The position numbers and the translations under genes were made by a program. Positions 9,549 to 20,634 of a stretch of DNA of 64,000 nt are shown in pieces. The stretch spans positions 62,001 through 126,000 of the forward strand of contig JAKEKT010000083.1 of the NCBI GenBank assembly GCA_021495925.1. The letters are read 5' to 3'. The number at the start of each line of letters is the position of its first letter. The first letter of the stretch is position 1. The notes below the pieces were generated by a model, which saw nothing but the letters and a program-made list of their open reading frames with translations, searched no databases and was not told the origin of the DNA. This DNA comes from Diplodia intermedia. Taxonomy: Eukaryota > Ascomycota > Dothideomycetes > Botryosphaeriales > Botryosphaeriaceae.

Positions 9549-12500
9549 GACGCTCTGGGAAGGCAGGCAGGTTTTGCTGGGCACGGTGGAATCGTGGAAT
9601 CCCGACGGGCTCGGTCTCGGTAGCTGGCTAGAGGCGATCACCGCGGGCGCAATCGCACAGCGGGCGGCAGGTGACCATAGACCGGGTGGCAGAAGGCGCA
9701 AGGCGGCGGCAGTGGAGGCGGCGGTGGGAGGCTGGCGGGCGGGTGCTGGAGAGTGCTGGGTGAGAGCGCTCGGAGGGTGAAGCTGAGCGGAGGGCGTGAG
9801 GGGACGGGCGCTGGTTAAGGCTGAGGGCAGGTGCGGCTCTTTCTGCATCTCGAAGCAAGTTTCGCTACCGGCATCAGGGGTGGGGGAGGCTAGCTGCTGG
9901 GCCGCTCATCATCTCGCAGCGCGGTAATTTTCGACCGCCTGCACCAGGGCGCGCCTTGGCCTGTGGCCCCCCACGGCCGCCGCCGGCCCCAATTACGCGC
10001 TGAATCCGTCACGCATATCGCTGCCGCCCGCCGTCCGATCCAGCGCGCTCGGCCGACCTCAGCCGCCTGCGTGCCTGCGCGCCGTGAACGTGCGCGCCGC
10101 TCTCAGGGCGCTTGCATCATTTCCCCAGCCCTCCACACGCCCTTCCCAGCCGGCTGCCCCTCCCCGACCTGCGCCTGCGCCTGCTGCAGCGCTGCCAGTA
10201 CTGGCGCCGCGCCTCGCGCAGCCCGCAGTCAGCCCTCTCCGTGTCCGATCCACCTCGCCAGACAGCACTGCGTTTTGTTGACGCGAGCAAACCCAATCTC
10301 CGCGGGCCAGGGCCCCGTGCTGGATGCGGACTCGTTGAGCGTCCAGAGCAGTCTCGAGAGCCCCAGTCCCGCCTCAAAGCCACGGCCGAGGCGCTCAACG
10401 CAACGTCTGGACTGCTGCAGCTAGCCGGACTACTGCTGCCACGGCTGCCGTCGCGCAAGCTCCCGCGCCGCCGGACTGGGCCTTGCATCCCTGCCTCTCC
10501 ACACTACTCCCCCGCGTGTGACGCTGTGAGACGTTGTCTGCAACCTCACCCCTCGCACGTCCGCCAGAGGCCTCATATAGCGTCAGCAGCTCTTACCCAG
10601 CCGGCGCTCCGGCCGTGCCAGCTCCTGTCTCGCCGATTCCAATAGGCCACCCGCAACCAATATAGCCACTGCAACGGCGCGCATCGTCATCCATCGCTCC
10701 CGGGCTGGCTGGACGGCACTCCTTCCGTCTGCTTGCGCCCTCTGGGCTTGGCGTCCGCCGCCTCCGCCAAGCACCGTCACGCCTTGGCCGTCTTCGCGCG
10801 TACTACATGGCCGTCACCGGGCCATTCAGCGCCGCGGAAGAGCGTCCTGTCCGGCGGAGCGGCCCACCGCGGTGCGCCTGCAACTCCCCCGCCGGCAGCA
10901 CACAGCCCTGGCGGCCGCCCCAATGCGGTCAATGGGCGGCTCGCGGCTCGCTAGAGGCCAGGAGGTGCCGCAGCCCTCCCTATCTCCCCCAGATATTTGG
11001 ATCTCCAACCAAGCCCGATCTGCTGCGCCCTAGCCCCCAGAGCGGCCCCTACGATGCGCCGAGAACGACGGCACCTCTTCTCCACGCTTGGCATGTCGCA
11101 CTCCTGTCGAGCTGTGAGGCGAGCAGCGGCGACTCGCCATCCATGCATCGTGGGTTGTTTGCGTCGGCCAGCCCTGGGGCGTGCGGCGTTTCCGAATTGG
11201 CCCATGATAACCGCGCCTGCCCATTACGTCCCGTGCTAATTGGCTTGGCAGGGTCTTGCCCAACCACAGTGCGCGCGCAATCGCCCCGGCGTGTCCAGCG
11301 GCGTAAACCCTTTGCACCATGAAAATTGCGTCAAATCTTGGGGTGCTCTCCGCGCCGCGAGTCAACTAGGCCTCAGCCATCACGGATCGCAGGCCCCGCT
11401 GCCCCAACGGCCGACTACGTGCGCTCAAGGGCAGCGCCGCTCCGCATCGCGATCGGACGCCATGTCGCTTCAGGCCGGCCGCTCTCCTGCTGCTGCTGCG
11501 GCCGCCGTGCAACGCGCCGGGCAGCAGTGAGGTCAGATCCACCGTCGGCCGATCGCTGATCCCGTCGTTGCCGAGCCAGGCAATCCTTTGGCCGTGGCTG
11601 ACAGCAATTCTTTACTTGATTTCCATGCCACCGCCTTGTGACGGCCTCAGAAGTCACACCGTCTATCCTCACCGACTGGCCACTGCCCGTCCGCGTGCAA
11701 CCGTCCGCGCGTCGCTGGGCCGACGCGGTATGCGCGCGCCAGCCTCGACTTTTGTTGAATTTGGAAAAGAGACGTCTGCGTGCTCTTGGCTTCGTCCCGG
11801 TTTCATCGCGTCTCAGCAAAGATGATCGTCGCCACGTTCTGTCCAGCTGCCACATGTCTCCCGTCGCGGCCCAAAGCAGCTGCTGGCTTTCGTCATTCGT
11901 CGTTCAGCATTCACTCCACGTCCAATGATTCGAACCGGCCTGGCCTTCCAGCAGCCGGCCGCGCTCCACCTTCCGGCGGAGACACACGAGCCAGCGCAGC
12001 AGCACCGTCACCTGCTCAGCGCCTTGTCGCCTTGTCAACACGACTCCACCGCGATCATGACGCCGCGCTGCTGTGCGCCGCTTGAAACTCAGCAGCGACG
12101 TGGTCGCCCGTTCCCCTCCTCCCTAATGCGCGGTTAATGCGCGTTTCGCCGTCTTGAACAAAGCGTTCGCGAGGCGCAGCTTCCACCGTGCGCCGTCGTC
12201 TCCAATCAGGGGGCTGCGAATGTTATTTCCGGAAGCATCGTGGTCGCCGTCGCCACTTTTTGCCCTGACCGAGCCTCCAGCGTGCAGAGACGGGCCCGGC
12301 TGGCCTTTGCCGGAATCGGCAGCCCTCTTCGCGCCTTACCGCGTTGGTCCTCCGATGCGGGAGACCAAAGCTTCGGAGAGTCGGAACGGCCGCATGAAAC
12401 GAAGATTGCCCTCCGTTGCGAATCCGCGGGTAGCGGCGGAAGCGTACGACACTCGGCAGATGCATCTACTAAAATGCCGCTCAATATAGGTAGCCCACCT

Positions 12501-12736
12501 AATGTTGCGAGTGGCACAGCTGTCGAACACGTCGGCCCGTCCGCTGGGCTGGCGAGTCCACTATCCGACAGCTCAGATGTAAAAGTGATAGTTGTCGCCA
12601 GAGATTTTCTCGTGCTTGTCGATGAGCCCACGTCCTCGGCCCTTTTGCTCAAGAACCACAGTCTGATCGACTGGCCATTCACGTTAAATCTGAGCACTAC
12701 TCAACTGGCACAGCTTCCATTACCATTTCTGCATTA
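9549..12736. other. 3.2-kb GC-rich ORF-poor interval
   Basis: Upstream of the Zn2Cys6 gene and downstream of the convergent-facing epoxide hydrolase. Open frames here are short, rich in Arg/Pro/Ala/Ser in every frame and carry no family motif, as expected for GC-rich non-coding DNA. It could be a long promoter and 5' leader of the regulator. Nothing else can be supported. Confidence 0.5.
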
Positions 12737-13885
12737 CTACAACCACCGCTCTTTCAACCAGCAAGACAGGGCATGGACCACCTCCTCCGGCTTCTCCATT
12801 GGGGCCCAGTGCGAGGCATCGATCTGCGCGATTTCCAAATCTGGCAGCAGGCCAGCCTGCCTGGACGGTTCGATGAACGAAGGCAAGCAAATGTCATCGT
12901 CGGAGCAGGCCATGAATAAGGTCGGCACGCGAACCGTTAGCCTATCGCCACGTATATGTCTCTCCTTCTGCCAATTCAGCCCGAGCACGTAAACTTTATA
13001 CCAGTTGAAGGCTCCAGCAAATCCGGTTTCTCTGATACGGGCCATGTACTCGTCCTTCCAAACACTCCCATCCTTGGCGTAATCCCTGACTTCCTCCCTG
13101 CCATCGGCCTCAAGGAACGCCCGGACCGCGCCGTGGGTGCAAAAGATGTCCCTCAGGCAATTAGGGCGGCTGCCGTGCAGCGCCGTCCACAAGCTCTCGG
13201 CGCGCTGGCGAGTCAGCTCGGGGGCGTCGGGGGCGGTGAAGAACTCCCAGTAGGCGTAGCGGGCGTGGCCGGTGGCTTCCTCGAGGGCGTAGTTGAGGTA
13301 GTCGAGGTTGAAGGGCGACTCGCGGTCGGGCGGCATGTAGGCGATGCTGACGAGGGCCAGGCCGGCGACCAGGGCGGGCCCGCGCCACAGCCACAGGCGC
13401 TGGGCGAGGAAGGCGCCCCAGTCGTGGCCGACGACGACGGCCCGCGCGACGCCCTCGGCGGCGAGCAGCTCGGCCAGGTCGGCCGCCATGAGGTCGGACG
13501 TGTACATGGCCGGGTCCGCCGGCTTCGACGTCGCGCCGTGGCCCAGCAGGTCGGGCGCGATCATGCGGTGTCCCGGGTTCAGGGGCCGCAGCGTCGTGAT
13601 GATGTACGACCACAGGAAGGCGCTGTCCGGAAAGCCGTGCAGGAATAGGATTGGCGGCTTGTTGTTGTTGCTGCTGCTGCCGTGGAAGGAGCCATTGCTG
13701 TACCTCTTGTGGCCGCCGCCGTGCCAGCCGTTGGGAGCGCGGGCCGAGGCCAGAGACGACGTCGGGCTCGCGGGCCCGGTCGACGGAGGCGAAGACGACG
13801 AGGGCGTGTCGGGCTGGGTGTCGTAGTAGGTGTACGTCAGTGCGCGTGACGTGGTGAAGGTTTTCCTGGTAAGGCCTTCCATCAT
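12737..13885 (-). CDS. Alpha/beta-hydrolase, epoxide hydrolase type
   Basis: Single exon, 382 residues, ATG at 13885 (a second ATG follows directly). Oxyanion loop HGFPDSAFLW at 83-92, nucleophile elbow GHDWGAF with Asp155, and the histidine in DASHWAP at 359 give the epoxide-hydrolase catalytic set; Asp rather than Ser as nucleophile separates it from esterases. A lid Tyr is likely in FNWYKVYV. The enzyme would open epoxides to diols through an alkyl-enzyme ester, in cytosol (no signal peptide). Unusual is a ~50-residue low-complexity insert (Ser/Pro/Gly/Asn, about 27-77) between the first strand and the HGFPD loop. Function is secure at family level; substrate is not known. Confidence 0.9.
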   Translation of the reverse strand: MMEGLTRKTFTTSRALTYTYYDTQPDTPSSSSPPSTGPASPTSSLASARAPNGWHGGGHKRYSNGSFHGSSSNNNKPPILFLHGFPDSAFLWSYIITTLRPLNPGHRMIAPDLLGHGATSKPADPAMYTSDLMAADLAELLAAEGVARAVVVGHDWGAFLAQRLWLWRGPALVAGLALVSIAYMPPDRESPFNLDYLNYALEEATGHARYAYWEFFTAPDAPELTRQRAESLWTALHGSRPNCLRDIFCTHGAVRAFLEADGREEVRDYAKDGSVWKDEYMARIRETGFAGAFNWYKVYVLGLNWQKERHIRGDRLTVRVPTLFMACSDDDICLPSFIEPSRQAGLLPDLEIAQIDASHWAPMEKPEEVVHALSCWLKERWL

Positions 13886-13925
13886 CTGTCCTGTAGGTTG
13901 GTTGCCTTTTTCCTCTTTCTCTCCC

Positions 13926-13952
13926 TCTATCTCTCTCTCTCTCTCTCTCTAT
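13926..13952. repeat. CT-dinucleotide run
   Basis: Almost pure (CT)n within the leader of the epoxide hydrolase gene, 40-65 bp upstream of its ATG on the minus strand (GA run in the sense orientation). Pyrimidine/purine runs of this kind are common in fungal promoters. Confidence 0.8.
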
Positions 13953-15122
13953 TTCTCCTTTCCGGACAACGGTGGTTGTCTTTTTTTGCTTTTTCTTATT
14001 CGCTCGCTTGGCTGGCGCCCTGCAGCCGCGCTGTCAGGGAGGGGTAGGTCGGCTTGTTGCTTTTGCTGCAGGAACGGGAGACGACGCCACGGACGTAACC
14101 ACGATCGCTTTTCGAGCGGGCGGCGGCGGCGGCGGCGGGGTACTGTGTGAGGGTCGAATGCTCGAATAATGCTGCGAAGGGCAGCGGCACCGTTGTGGCT
14201 TCTTCGCCGCGAGGAAGAGCAAGGAGGCAGGCAAGCCACGGGGCCTTATATTGCGTCCATTGTTTGCTCCACCCACACCACACACGCTCACTCACACACG
14301 CTTCCCATTTTCATCTTGGTTTGCACCTACCCTCAATCTCCTCTCAGCCCTACCTTCGGGTCGGGACCGTCGCTGATTAGTAGCCGCTCGCTGCTCCGTT
14401 TGGGGCCAAATTGCCGCGCGACGGCGCGCGCATGGCGCATGGCGCATGGCGTTTCTTCAGGCCAAGCGAGCGGGCGGGCGCGCGTGCATGCATCCAAGGC
14501 GAGCCCGGCTGGTCAGGGGACGGACGGCGTCTCCGCAACAACACACGACGATGGATGATGGCGCACATGGACCCCCTTCCTTCCTTCCCCTCGGCTCCGA
14601 TCTGGGCCTGACGGGACTGACTTATCAGGCAGGAGATGATGGGCGCGGGCGCGCGCGAACGCTCGAGGGGGGGGCATGCATGGGGCGCCGGAGAGCGAAA
14701 GCAGGAAAACAGCGGCAAAGCGGGGCCACACAGCCAAAAACCGCCGCTTCTGGGCACCACACGAGACGGGAGGGGGCGGAGGAGAAGAAGAAGACGCAGG
14801 GCGCTCGCTCTTGTTTGCGGTGGTGCCTGCGCTGTCTGTTGCATTGACGCCGCGCCGCGCCTTTTCACCGCCTATCAGCGAATTTCACAGTCGCCTACCT
14901 CGCCTAAATCGCGCGTACGTACGAGAGCAGGCGCGTCGTGTTTATTTGCCGCGCTTCTCTTTCTTTCGAGAAACGCCGGGGCCACCAACACCCCCCCCCG
15001 CCCGTGGCTGATGATGGGACCCTCTTTGCTGCCCGGAGGGGTTTCCGCTTGTCGCTGGATAGGTGGGAATGAAGAGAGGGTCGATCGGGAGGTCTCGACG
15101 GTGTGGACGATCATCACCATGC

Positions 15123-15128
15123 CATGTC

Positions 15129-15162
<34 letters not shown>

Positions 15163-15172
15163 TCCATGCCAT
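15123..15172. repeat. CCCATG hexanucleotide tandem array
   Basis: About seven units of CATGCC/CCATGC, with two units changed to TCCATG at the edges. A unit length of six keeps any frame open, so both strands show spurious Met-Pro or His-Gly repeats. Confidence 0.85.
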
Positions 15173-15725
15173 GCATGCATGATGCAACAAGCCGCCGGAC
15201 TCGCCGCCGCCCGCCCCGTCCCGCCTCAAACCTTGTTTTCTTCTCTGTCGCTGTTCATCAACTGCTCAACATCGTCTGTTGCACTGCTCTCTTGTTACAT
15301 GGAGAAGCCCAGGTCTATACTTTGTATTTCTCTAACCCCCCCATGTCTACATTGGAAAAAAAAAAGAAAAAAGCATGAAAAGAGGACATGCTTCATGACG
15401 GTAAGGATCTATCCTGAAGTAAAAAGAGAGAAACGATCAACGACGTTGCAATGTTGCGTTTCCTCACCCACGGAAAATGCATCATCCCAATCTCCGAAAA
15501 TAGCTTCCATTTTCCTTTTCCCCTTTCGATATTGACCTTCCCGATGCTTCTGTCTGTCTGTTTCGATGCGCGGCGGTGACGTTGAACATGACACCCACCC
15601 CCGTCGTGCAATCGTTTTTTCCCTTTTTTTTTCCTCGACGCTTCGGCCCGCGCTCATCATCAGCGAGTCGTCGTGATCGCCCAGTTGCGGTCGTCGATCC
15701 CACTACCGCTGCTATTCCCATCACG

Positions 15726-15753
15726 CCCCCTCCCCCTCCCCCTCCCCCTCCCC
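15726..15753. repeat. (CCCCCT)n tandem array
   Basis: Four to five units of C5T, about 90 bp downstream of the Gfo/Idh stop codon; G-rich on the minus strand, hence G-quadruplex-capable in its transcript 3' region. Confidence 0.75.
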
Positions 15754-15836
15754 GTTCGTCCACATCACCGATGACGACAACACGGGGCGCCGATGCCCTC
15801 CCTCCCTTCCTCCCCTTTCTTCAACTTCCCCCCCCT

Positions 15837-17163
15837 TCAGTTCTCGACATCCTCCCCCGCCGGCGCCGGCGCATCGATCCGGTTGCCGTCGCGGTCAAAG
15901 TGCAAGCTCCTGTTGGACCACAGGGCGTGCTGCAGGGCCCACGCGATCCGCATGCCCTTGACGCCGAGGCGCATGGGCACGGGCACGGGCTTGTCGTCGA
16001 GGATGGCGTCGACGAACTCGTTGGCCTCGGTCGCGAAGGCGTCCTCGAAGCGCTCCCAGTACTCGGGCGGCGCCTCGTGGCTGATGCCGGTCGCGGAGGC
16101 GATTTGGACGTGGTTCTGTTTGTTGTTGGTGGTGCGAGGTCAGTTGTTGTCAGTCGTCGGTGGGGGGAGGGAAGGGCCAGGATGGGAGGGTGGATGGACA
16201 CTTACGATGCGCGGGATGACATTCACCATGACCTTGCCGTGCGTGCCGACGATCTCGGTCGCGACGTCCTGGCCGTGCGCCTGCGTGCGGCTCGCGGCGT
16301 AGTACGCCATCTTGCTGCCCCAGAACTCGACCACGGCGACGCCATTATCGACGTCGCGGCTCCGCGCCAGCTCCGGGTGGTGCGTCAGCGCGCCGATCGC
16401 GAACACCGTCTTGGGCACGAGGTCCTCGCCCAGGAACCACAGGGTCAGGTCGACGTCGTGGATGCTGCAGTCGACGAAGACGGCGCCGTTCCGGGCGGCG
16501 TAGCGGACGAAGAAGCCCGTGTCGTCGCGCAGGTCGCCCGTCTGGCTGCGCACCATGAAGGGCGTGCCGATGGCGCCCGCGTCGATCTTGGCTTTGGCGT
16601 CGCGGTAGGACGCGTCGAAGCGGCGCGAGTAGCCCGCCATCACTTTGAGGTGCGGGTTGGCGTTGGCGGCGTCGACGACGGATTGCGCCTGGTGGTCGGT
16701 CGTCACGTAGTAGTCAGCACTCACTCACTCAGAAATGGGATGGATGGGTTTGCAGGTTTGTAGGTTCGTAGGACAAACGCACCTCCTCGATGCTCGTCGA
16801 CAGCGGCTTCTCGCACAGCACATGCAGCCCCTTGGCAATCGCCGCGTTGGCCTGCACGGCGTGCAGATCCGTGCTCGTCGCCACCCACACGGCCTCCAAG
16901 CCCGCGTGCTCGAGCATCGCGTCGTAGGAGTCGTACACGGCGACGCCGGACCCGCGCCCGAAGAAGTCGCGCGCCCACGCCAGCTCGGCCGCCGCGATGG
17001 TGCACACGGCGACGAGCTTGGCCGATGGCGCGCGGTACATGAGCGTCTTGGCGTGCCGCTTGCCCATCCGGCCCAGCCCGACGATGCCGATGGCGACCGT
17101 CGCCGTGGGGGCCCGCGCCGGCATGTTGTGGAGCGAGTCCATGTTGTTGACGCCCGGGGCCAT
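15837..17163 (-). CDS. Gfo/Idh/MocA family NAD(P)-dependent oxidoreductase (inositol-dehydrogenase-like), three exons
   Basis: Exons 16783-17163, 16206-16688 and 15837-16115 (two phase-0 introns of 94 and 90 nt) give 380 residues. The N-terminal Rossmann fold starts with GIVGLGRMGKRHA (GxGxxG at 29-34). CEKPLS at 117-122 supplies the family lysine (Lys119). The C-terminal half has GYSRRFDASY, SIHDVDLTLWFLG and SRDVDNG, giving the usual His/Asp substrate-site residues in HDVD. Members oxidise or epimerise sugars, inositols and derivatives in the cytosol. It is clearly related to the single-exon gene at 27720-28826 (shared SRRFD-SY, VRS-T-D, HD-DLT-FLG, PK-, DVDN blocks). The ATG at 17163 follows a GGT microsatellite leader; an upstream in-frame extension through His-rich repeats is rejected. 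Exact substrate unknown. Confidence 0.9.
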
Positions 17164-18043
17164 TTTTGGGCGGTGGTGGTGGTGGTGGTGGTGGTTTTCT
17201 GGCCGAGGGGGGGAAGTAGAGGAGGGTGGTGGAGGAGAGGGAAAGAGGGGAACTGAGCTGCTGAGGAAAGGGAGAAGCAGCTTAGCAAGGCGGATCACGT
17301 CTTCTTAAATTCATCGTTGCCCTCGGACTGAGGTCTCGCGGGGCTGGCTGCTCTGTAGAGCTCCTGTGGGGTTGTTGGCTTGGGTCCGGGGGAAGCTATG
17401 GCGCGGGGAAAGACTTCCCCTCGGGATTGTCTGCGGGGGAAGGAATGGCGCGAGCCGACGGCGCGCGTCGGGGAAAGAATGCCCCGTTCGGCACGTCGTG
17501 GCACCTCGCGATGCTGTCGGAGCAAGTTTTCGACGAGGCCTTTGGTGTTGAGCGTCCGGAGGGTCCAGATATTCGACCCCGCTACCCCGCACTACTGCCC
17601 GCATTGACGTCAAACGCTGGTTGCGGAGTGGAAGGTGGCTTGGGGGCTAGAATTGGTGGTTTAGGGAAAAGAATGTTTGGTAGTGCGGCTCATCACGCGG
17701 GGCGTTTCGACGTGGAGGGAATTGCCCCTCTCGTCTGCCCTGGAGTGTTTTCTGAAGTGGTAGCGCAATTGATATCATCTCCATCTTCTAAAGTTTCTAC
17801 ATCTAGCTGTCTCGCGGCAAGTAAGCGGGGTTTCTCTGCATCCAAAGGGAACAACGAATGACACTTTCTCCAAAATGGATCCAACTCTGAACTCCCAACC
17901 CTCCTCTCCTTCCTGGCCTCTCCCAGAATTTCGGAATCAGGAAGCTTCTTCCATCGTTTCTTTCTCTCTTTCTCTCTTTCCCTCCCTCCGTTACCTCCAC
18001 CCTTCACACACTCCCATCCACCCACCCCAACAACCCTCCCCCC
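17164..18043. other. Intergenic region, promoter of the Gfo/Idh gene
   Basis: About 880 bp between two minus-strand genes. Apart from the GGT run and CT-rich stretches near 17960-18060 no feature is seen. Confidence 0.55.
17172..17195. repeat. (GGT)n microsatellite
   Basis: Eight GGT units (ACC on the coding strand) immediately upstream of the ATG of the three-exon Gfo/Idh gene, so in its 5' leader. Confidence 0.85.
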
Positions 18044-19015
18044 TCACACCCTCCCTCTCCTCCTCTCCCACGCCGTCGCAACCAGCTCCCAATACCTCTC
18101 CGGCTCCTTCCTCATATGCCCCACATGCGCACTCCCCTCAAACACCGCCCTCTCCACCCTCAACCCCCTCTTCAGCGCCTCCTCCGCATGCTCCTCGACA
18201 TCCGGCGCCAAAATGACCGCATCCGCCGACGAATACACATACAACCGCGGCGCGTCGGCGGCGACATACCCCCCATCATTCAGCACGTCGCGCATCCGCA
18301 TCGACGCCGTCCGCACGCCAAACAGCGGCGGCACGTGGAAGCACAGCACGAGCAGCACGGCGAGCAGCAGCTGCAGCGGCCACCGCACGAGCGGCGACCT
18401 CGGCAGCCCCAGCGACATGGCGGCCAGGCCCTGCGCGAACCGCGACCGCCCCGGCGCCGAGTCGTACACGACGCTGGCCGCGGGCAGCGGCTCGCCGCCC
18501 GTGAGGTGCCGGTACTGCGCGCTCAGCATCGCGAGGTGTCCGCAGCCGCCGTTGGAGAGGGCGTGCACGAGGAGGCCTCCTCCGCCGCCGCCGGACGTGG
18601 TTGTTGTTGTTGTTGGGGGAGTGGCCGGCACGTACGAGCGGATGGCGGCCAGGGCGGGCGCCAGCTCGCGCCGCTGCCGCGATGAGGTGTTGAAGAAGAA
18701 GTCGGCGGTTGCTGAGGTGACGAGCAGGATGGGCGAGCGGGGGTACAGCGTGCGGTAGTACGTCGTGTACTTGGCCACGTGCCGCGGCGATGCGTCCATC
18801 CACGAGCACACGAGGATGAGGGAGGGCGACGTGGCCGTGCTGCCTGGCGTGCGCTGCGCTGTCTGCGGTTCCGTCCCCGAGGTCGAGGTCGAGGCGGTGG
18901 CTGGGTCGTATAGGTAGGTTTTGTGGTTGAGGCGCTGGAAGTCGGGGAGGCCGGGGACGGGGGAGGAGGTCGAGTCCCGGGCCTTCGCTTTGTCGGGGGT
19001 TGGAGTCGTGGACAT
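18044..19015 (-). CDS. DUF829/TMEM53-like alpha/beta hydrolase
   Basis: Single exon, 323 residues from ATG 19015. ILVCSWMDASPRHVAKYT near residue 70-90 is the characteristic first strand and W-M-D-A/G loop of the TMEM53/DUF829 family. ALSNGGCGHL is the nucleophile-elbow-like segment (Ser in SNGG). DAVILAPDVEEHA and HVGHMRKEPERYW supply the late acid and histidine regions. A hydrophobic stretch (WPLQLLLAVLLVLCFHVPPLF) suggests membrane contact, in line with the nuclear-envelope location known for animal TMEM53. Catalytic activity is unproven in the family. Low-complexity Thr/Ser/Gly insertions (about 35-60 and 125-140) are lineage-specific. The start is chosen because further upstream the frame runs through a GTT microsatellite. 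Confidence 0.85.
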   Translation of the reverse strand: MSTTPTPDKAKARDSTSSPVPGLPDFQRLNHKTYLYDPATASTSTSGTEPQTAQRTPGSTATSPSLILVCSWMDASPRHVAKYTTYYRTLYPRSPILLVTSATADFFFNTSSRQRRELAPALAAIRSYVPATPPTTTTTTSGGGGGGLLVHALSNGGCGHLAMLSAQYRHLTGGEPLPAASVVYDSAPGRSRFAQGLAAMSLGLPRSPLVRWPLQLLLAVLLVLCFHVPPLFGVRTASMRMRDVLNDGGYVAADAPRLYVYSSADAVILAPDVEEHAEEALKRGLRVERAVFEGSAHVGHMRKEPERYWELVATAWERRRGRV

Positions 19016-19989
19016 TTTGGGGCACTTTTTTTTCTTCTCCTTTTTGGACTGCTGGCTCTTTTTCGTTGTTGTTGTTGTTGTTGTTGTTGTTGGCGGATAT
19101 ATGTCCGGGCAGAAGAGTAATGATATGAGGACTTGCGAAACCGGCGAGTGTCGAGTCCAGGGGAAACCAGGCGGCAGTGCTGCGTACAACGGGCAAAAGA
19201 CTAATCACTACAGCGGCGCCGAGGTCGAACAGGTGTTGAGGGAAAAGGGTACTGCAAATTGCTTTTGCAGACTATTGTTGCACTATCTCACAAAACCTCA
19301 GCTCCGGTGTTCGGCCGCAAAATTGCACCTCGTTGTTAGTCGCGCGCGAGTCAGGGCGTGCGAAGGCCCGGTTGGCCATGTTTCAAGCTCTCCCATCGCG
19401 TGCCCGTTGGCCAATCGAAGCTCGCCATTCCTCTCCTCGCTTTCTTCCACAACATCGACATCTTGTCGGTGCATCTTATCTGTCGTGATGTTGTCGGATC
19501 CATCTACTCCGCAGCTCAACAATTACTTTTCCTATTTGCTTGTGTCTCGGTTCAACTCGGAACACTGCGTGGACCGTAGGTACCATTCCGTGGCAGTAGA
19601 TAGCTTAGTCATCTAGAATGGGGTATATAAGCGACTCACCGGGTAGCCCACGTACTGTTCATCATACCACTCCTTCAATAGGAGTAACAATGGATCATTG
19701 CATCCCTTTATTTCAACATCTGTGAGCCTTAATCAATGGACTTTCCAAGACGTAGTGCTGTCTCAAGAACTTTATCTTCAACGCTGCCGAAAAAAAAAAA
19801 AAAACGAGAGTGAGCTGTAAATACGGTGTTCTATAGAAGTTAGTTTCTCCCATACTGACATTCCTCCAAAGCAAAGATGGAAGGGAGGAGGACACTCCTC
19901 GCCGGGCTTCCCCATCATGTCCAGAGCGAATTCCATCCGGAACGTTCGATGTTAGAGCTGGCTCCTGGTAAAATTAGTTCACTTCCTTA
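19016..19989. other. Intergenic region upstream of the DUF829 gene
   Basis: Contains the GTT run and, at 19624-19630, a plus-strand TATATAA followed about 60 bp later by ATG 19690, but the frame closes after eleven codons. This may be an orphan promoter of a decayed gene. A stretch of A residues lies at 19790-19804. Confidence 0.4.
19065..19091. repeat. (GTT)9 microsatellite
   Basis: Nine perfect GTT units in the 5' leader of the DUF829 gene, 50 bp upstream of its ATG. Confidence 0.9.
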
Positions 19990-20634
19990 TCAATCATCCG
20001 CGATAGTTTGAGAGCAAGCAAATCCTAAAACCAGCAATCCTGCTGTACTTGACGAGCCCACTGTACCTGTCGAACCCACTGTACCTGGTGAAGGAGCAGG
20101 TGCGTTTGATGATGGAACAGTTGCTTCTGATGATGACGCAGCTGTAACTGGTGACGGGATAGTGCCGATAGCTACGAAACTAAGTAAAACTGTCGTTGCT
20201 CTACCATTTCCCTGCACATGATGAAGAGTAGTCGAGCTGTATGGGTGGGCGCACTAGAAAATCAAAGGCAGAGAATCTTCTACTGCCTTCTTTGCAAGCC
20301 GTATGTTCACCGCTAAAAGCCGGTAAGAATACTCGTCGGTGTCAGAAGCGCAAACTCGGTAATACCAAGAGCTGTTCGGTTCACTCAGCTCAAGATTTTG
20401 CCGCAAATCCCTCAGAATACTCACGTCGGCAGTGTTAACCGTTTCGAACTTGGGCTCCCCGACTTTGCCATCTGTCCGATAGATCGGCCTGCTATCCACT
20501 TCAGGCGTAGCTGTGGTCGTAGAGGAATTGCTCCGATCCTCATGGATCTGCATCGAATTGCTCGAGCTCACTATATAGGGCGGGGTCCACGTCGGTGGTA
20601 CAAAAGACAGCTTAAATGGTAGAGAGAGCCGTCA
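19990..20634 (-). other. Coding-like relic, unrecognised
   Basis: Two adjacent minus-strand open stretches (about 20254-20630 and 19990-20250) have normal-looking amino-acid use, for example RPIYRTDGKVGEPKFETVN and SSWYYRVCASDTDEYSYRL. A Ser/Thr/Pro-rich tail with tandem PGTVGS-like units follows. Neither has an ATG in a suitable place and a stop divides them. They could be exons of an unannotated gene or remains of a secreted protein gene. No family recognised. Confidence 0.25.

Larger units (their letters stand above)
13886..15836. other. Intergenic region rich in simple repeats
   Basis: About 1.95 kb upstream of the epoxide hydrolase and downstream of the Gfo/Idh gene. It carries a CT run, a CCCATG hexamer array and a CCCCCT array, annotated separately. 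No coding frame was accepted; long frames between 14.4 and 15.5 kb read through the repeats. Confidence 0.55.

Noticed and set aside
11920..11950. tRNA-like B-box (GGTTCGAATC on the minus strand)
   Set aside because: No complementary T-arm, anticodon arm or acceptor stem can be formed around it.
14636..15535. 299-codon plus-strand frame through the CCCATG array
   Set aside because: It is kept open by the hexamer repeat and GC bias; no start context, signal or domain.
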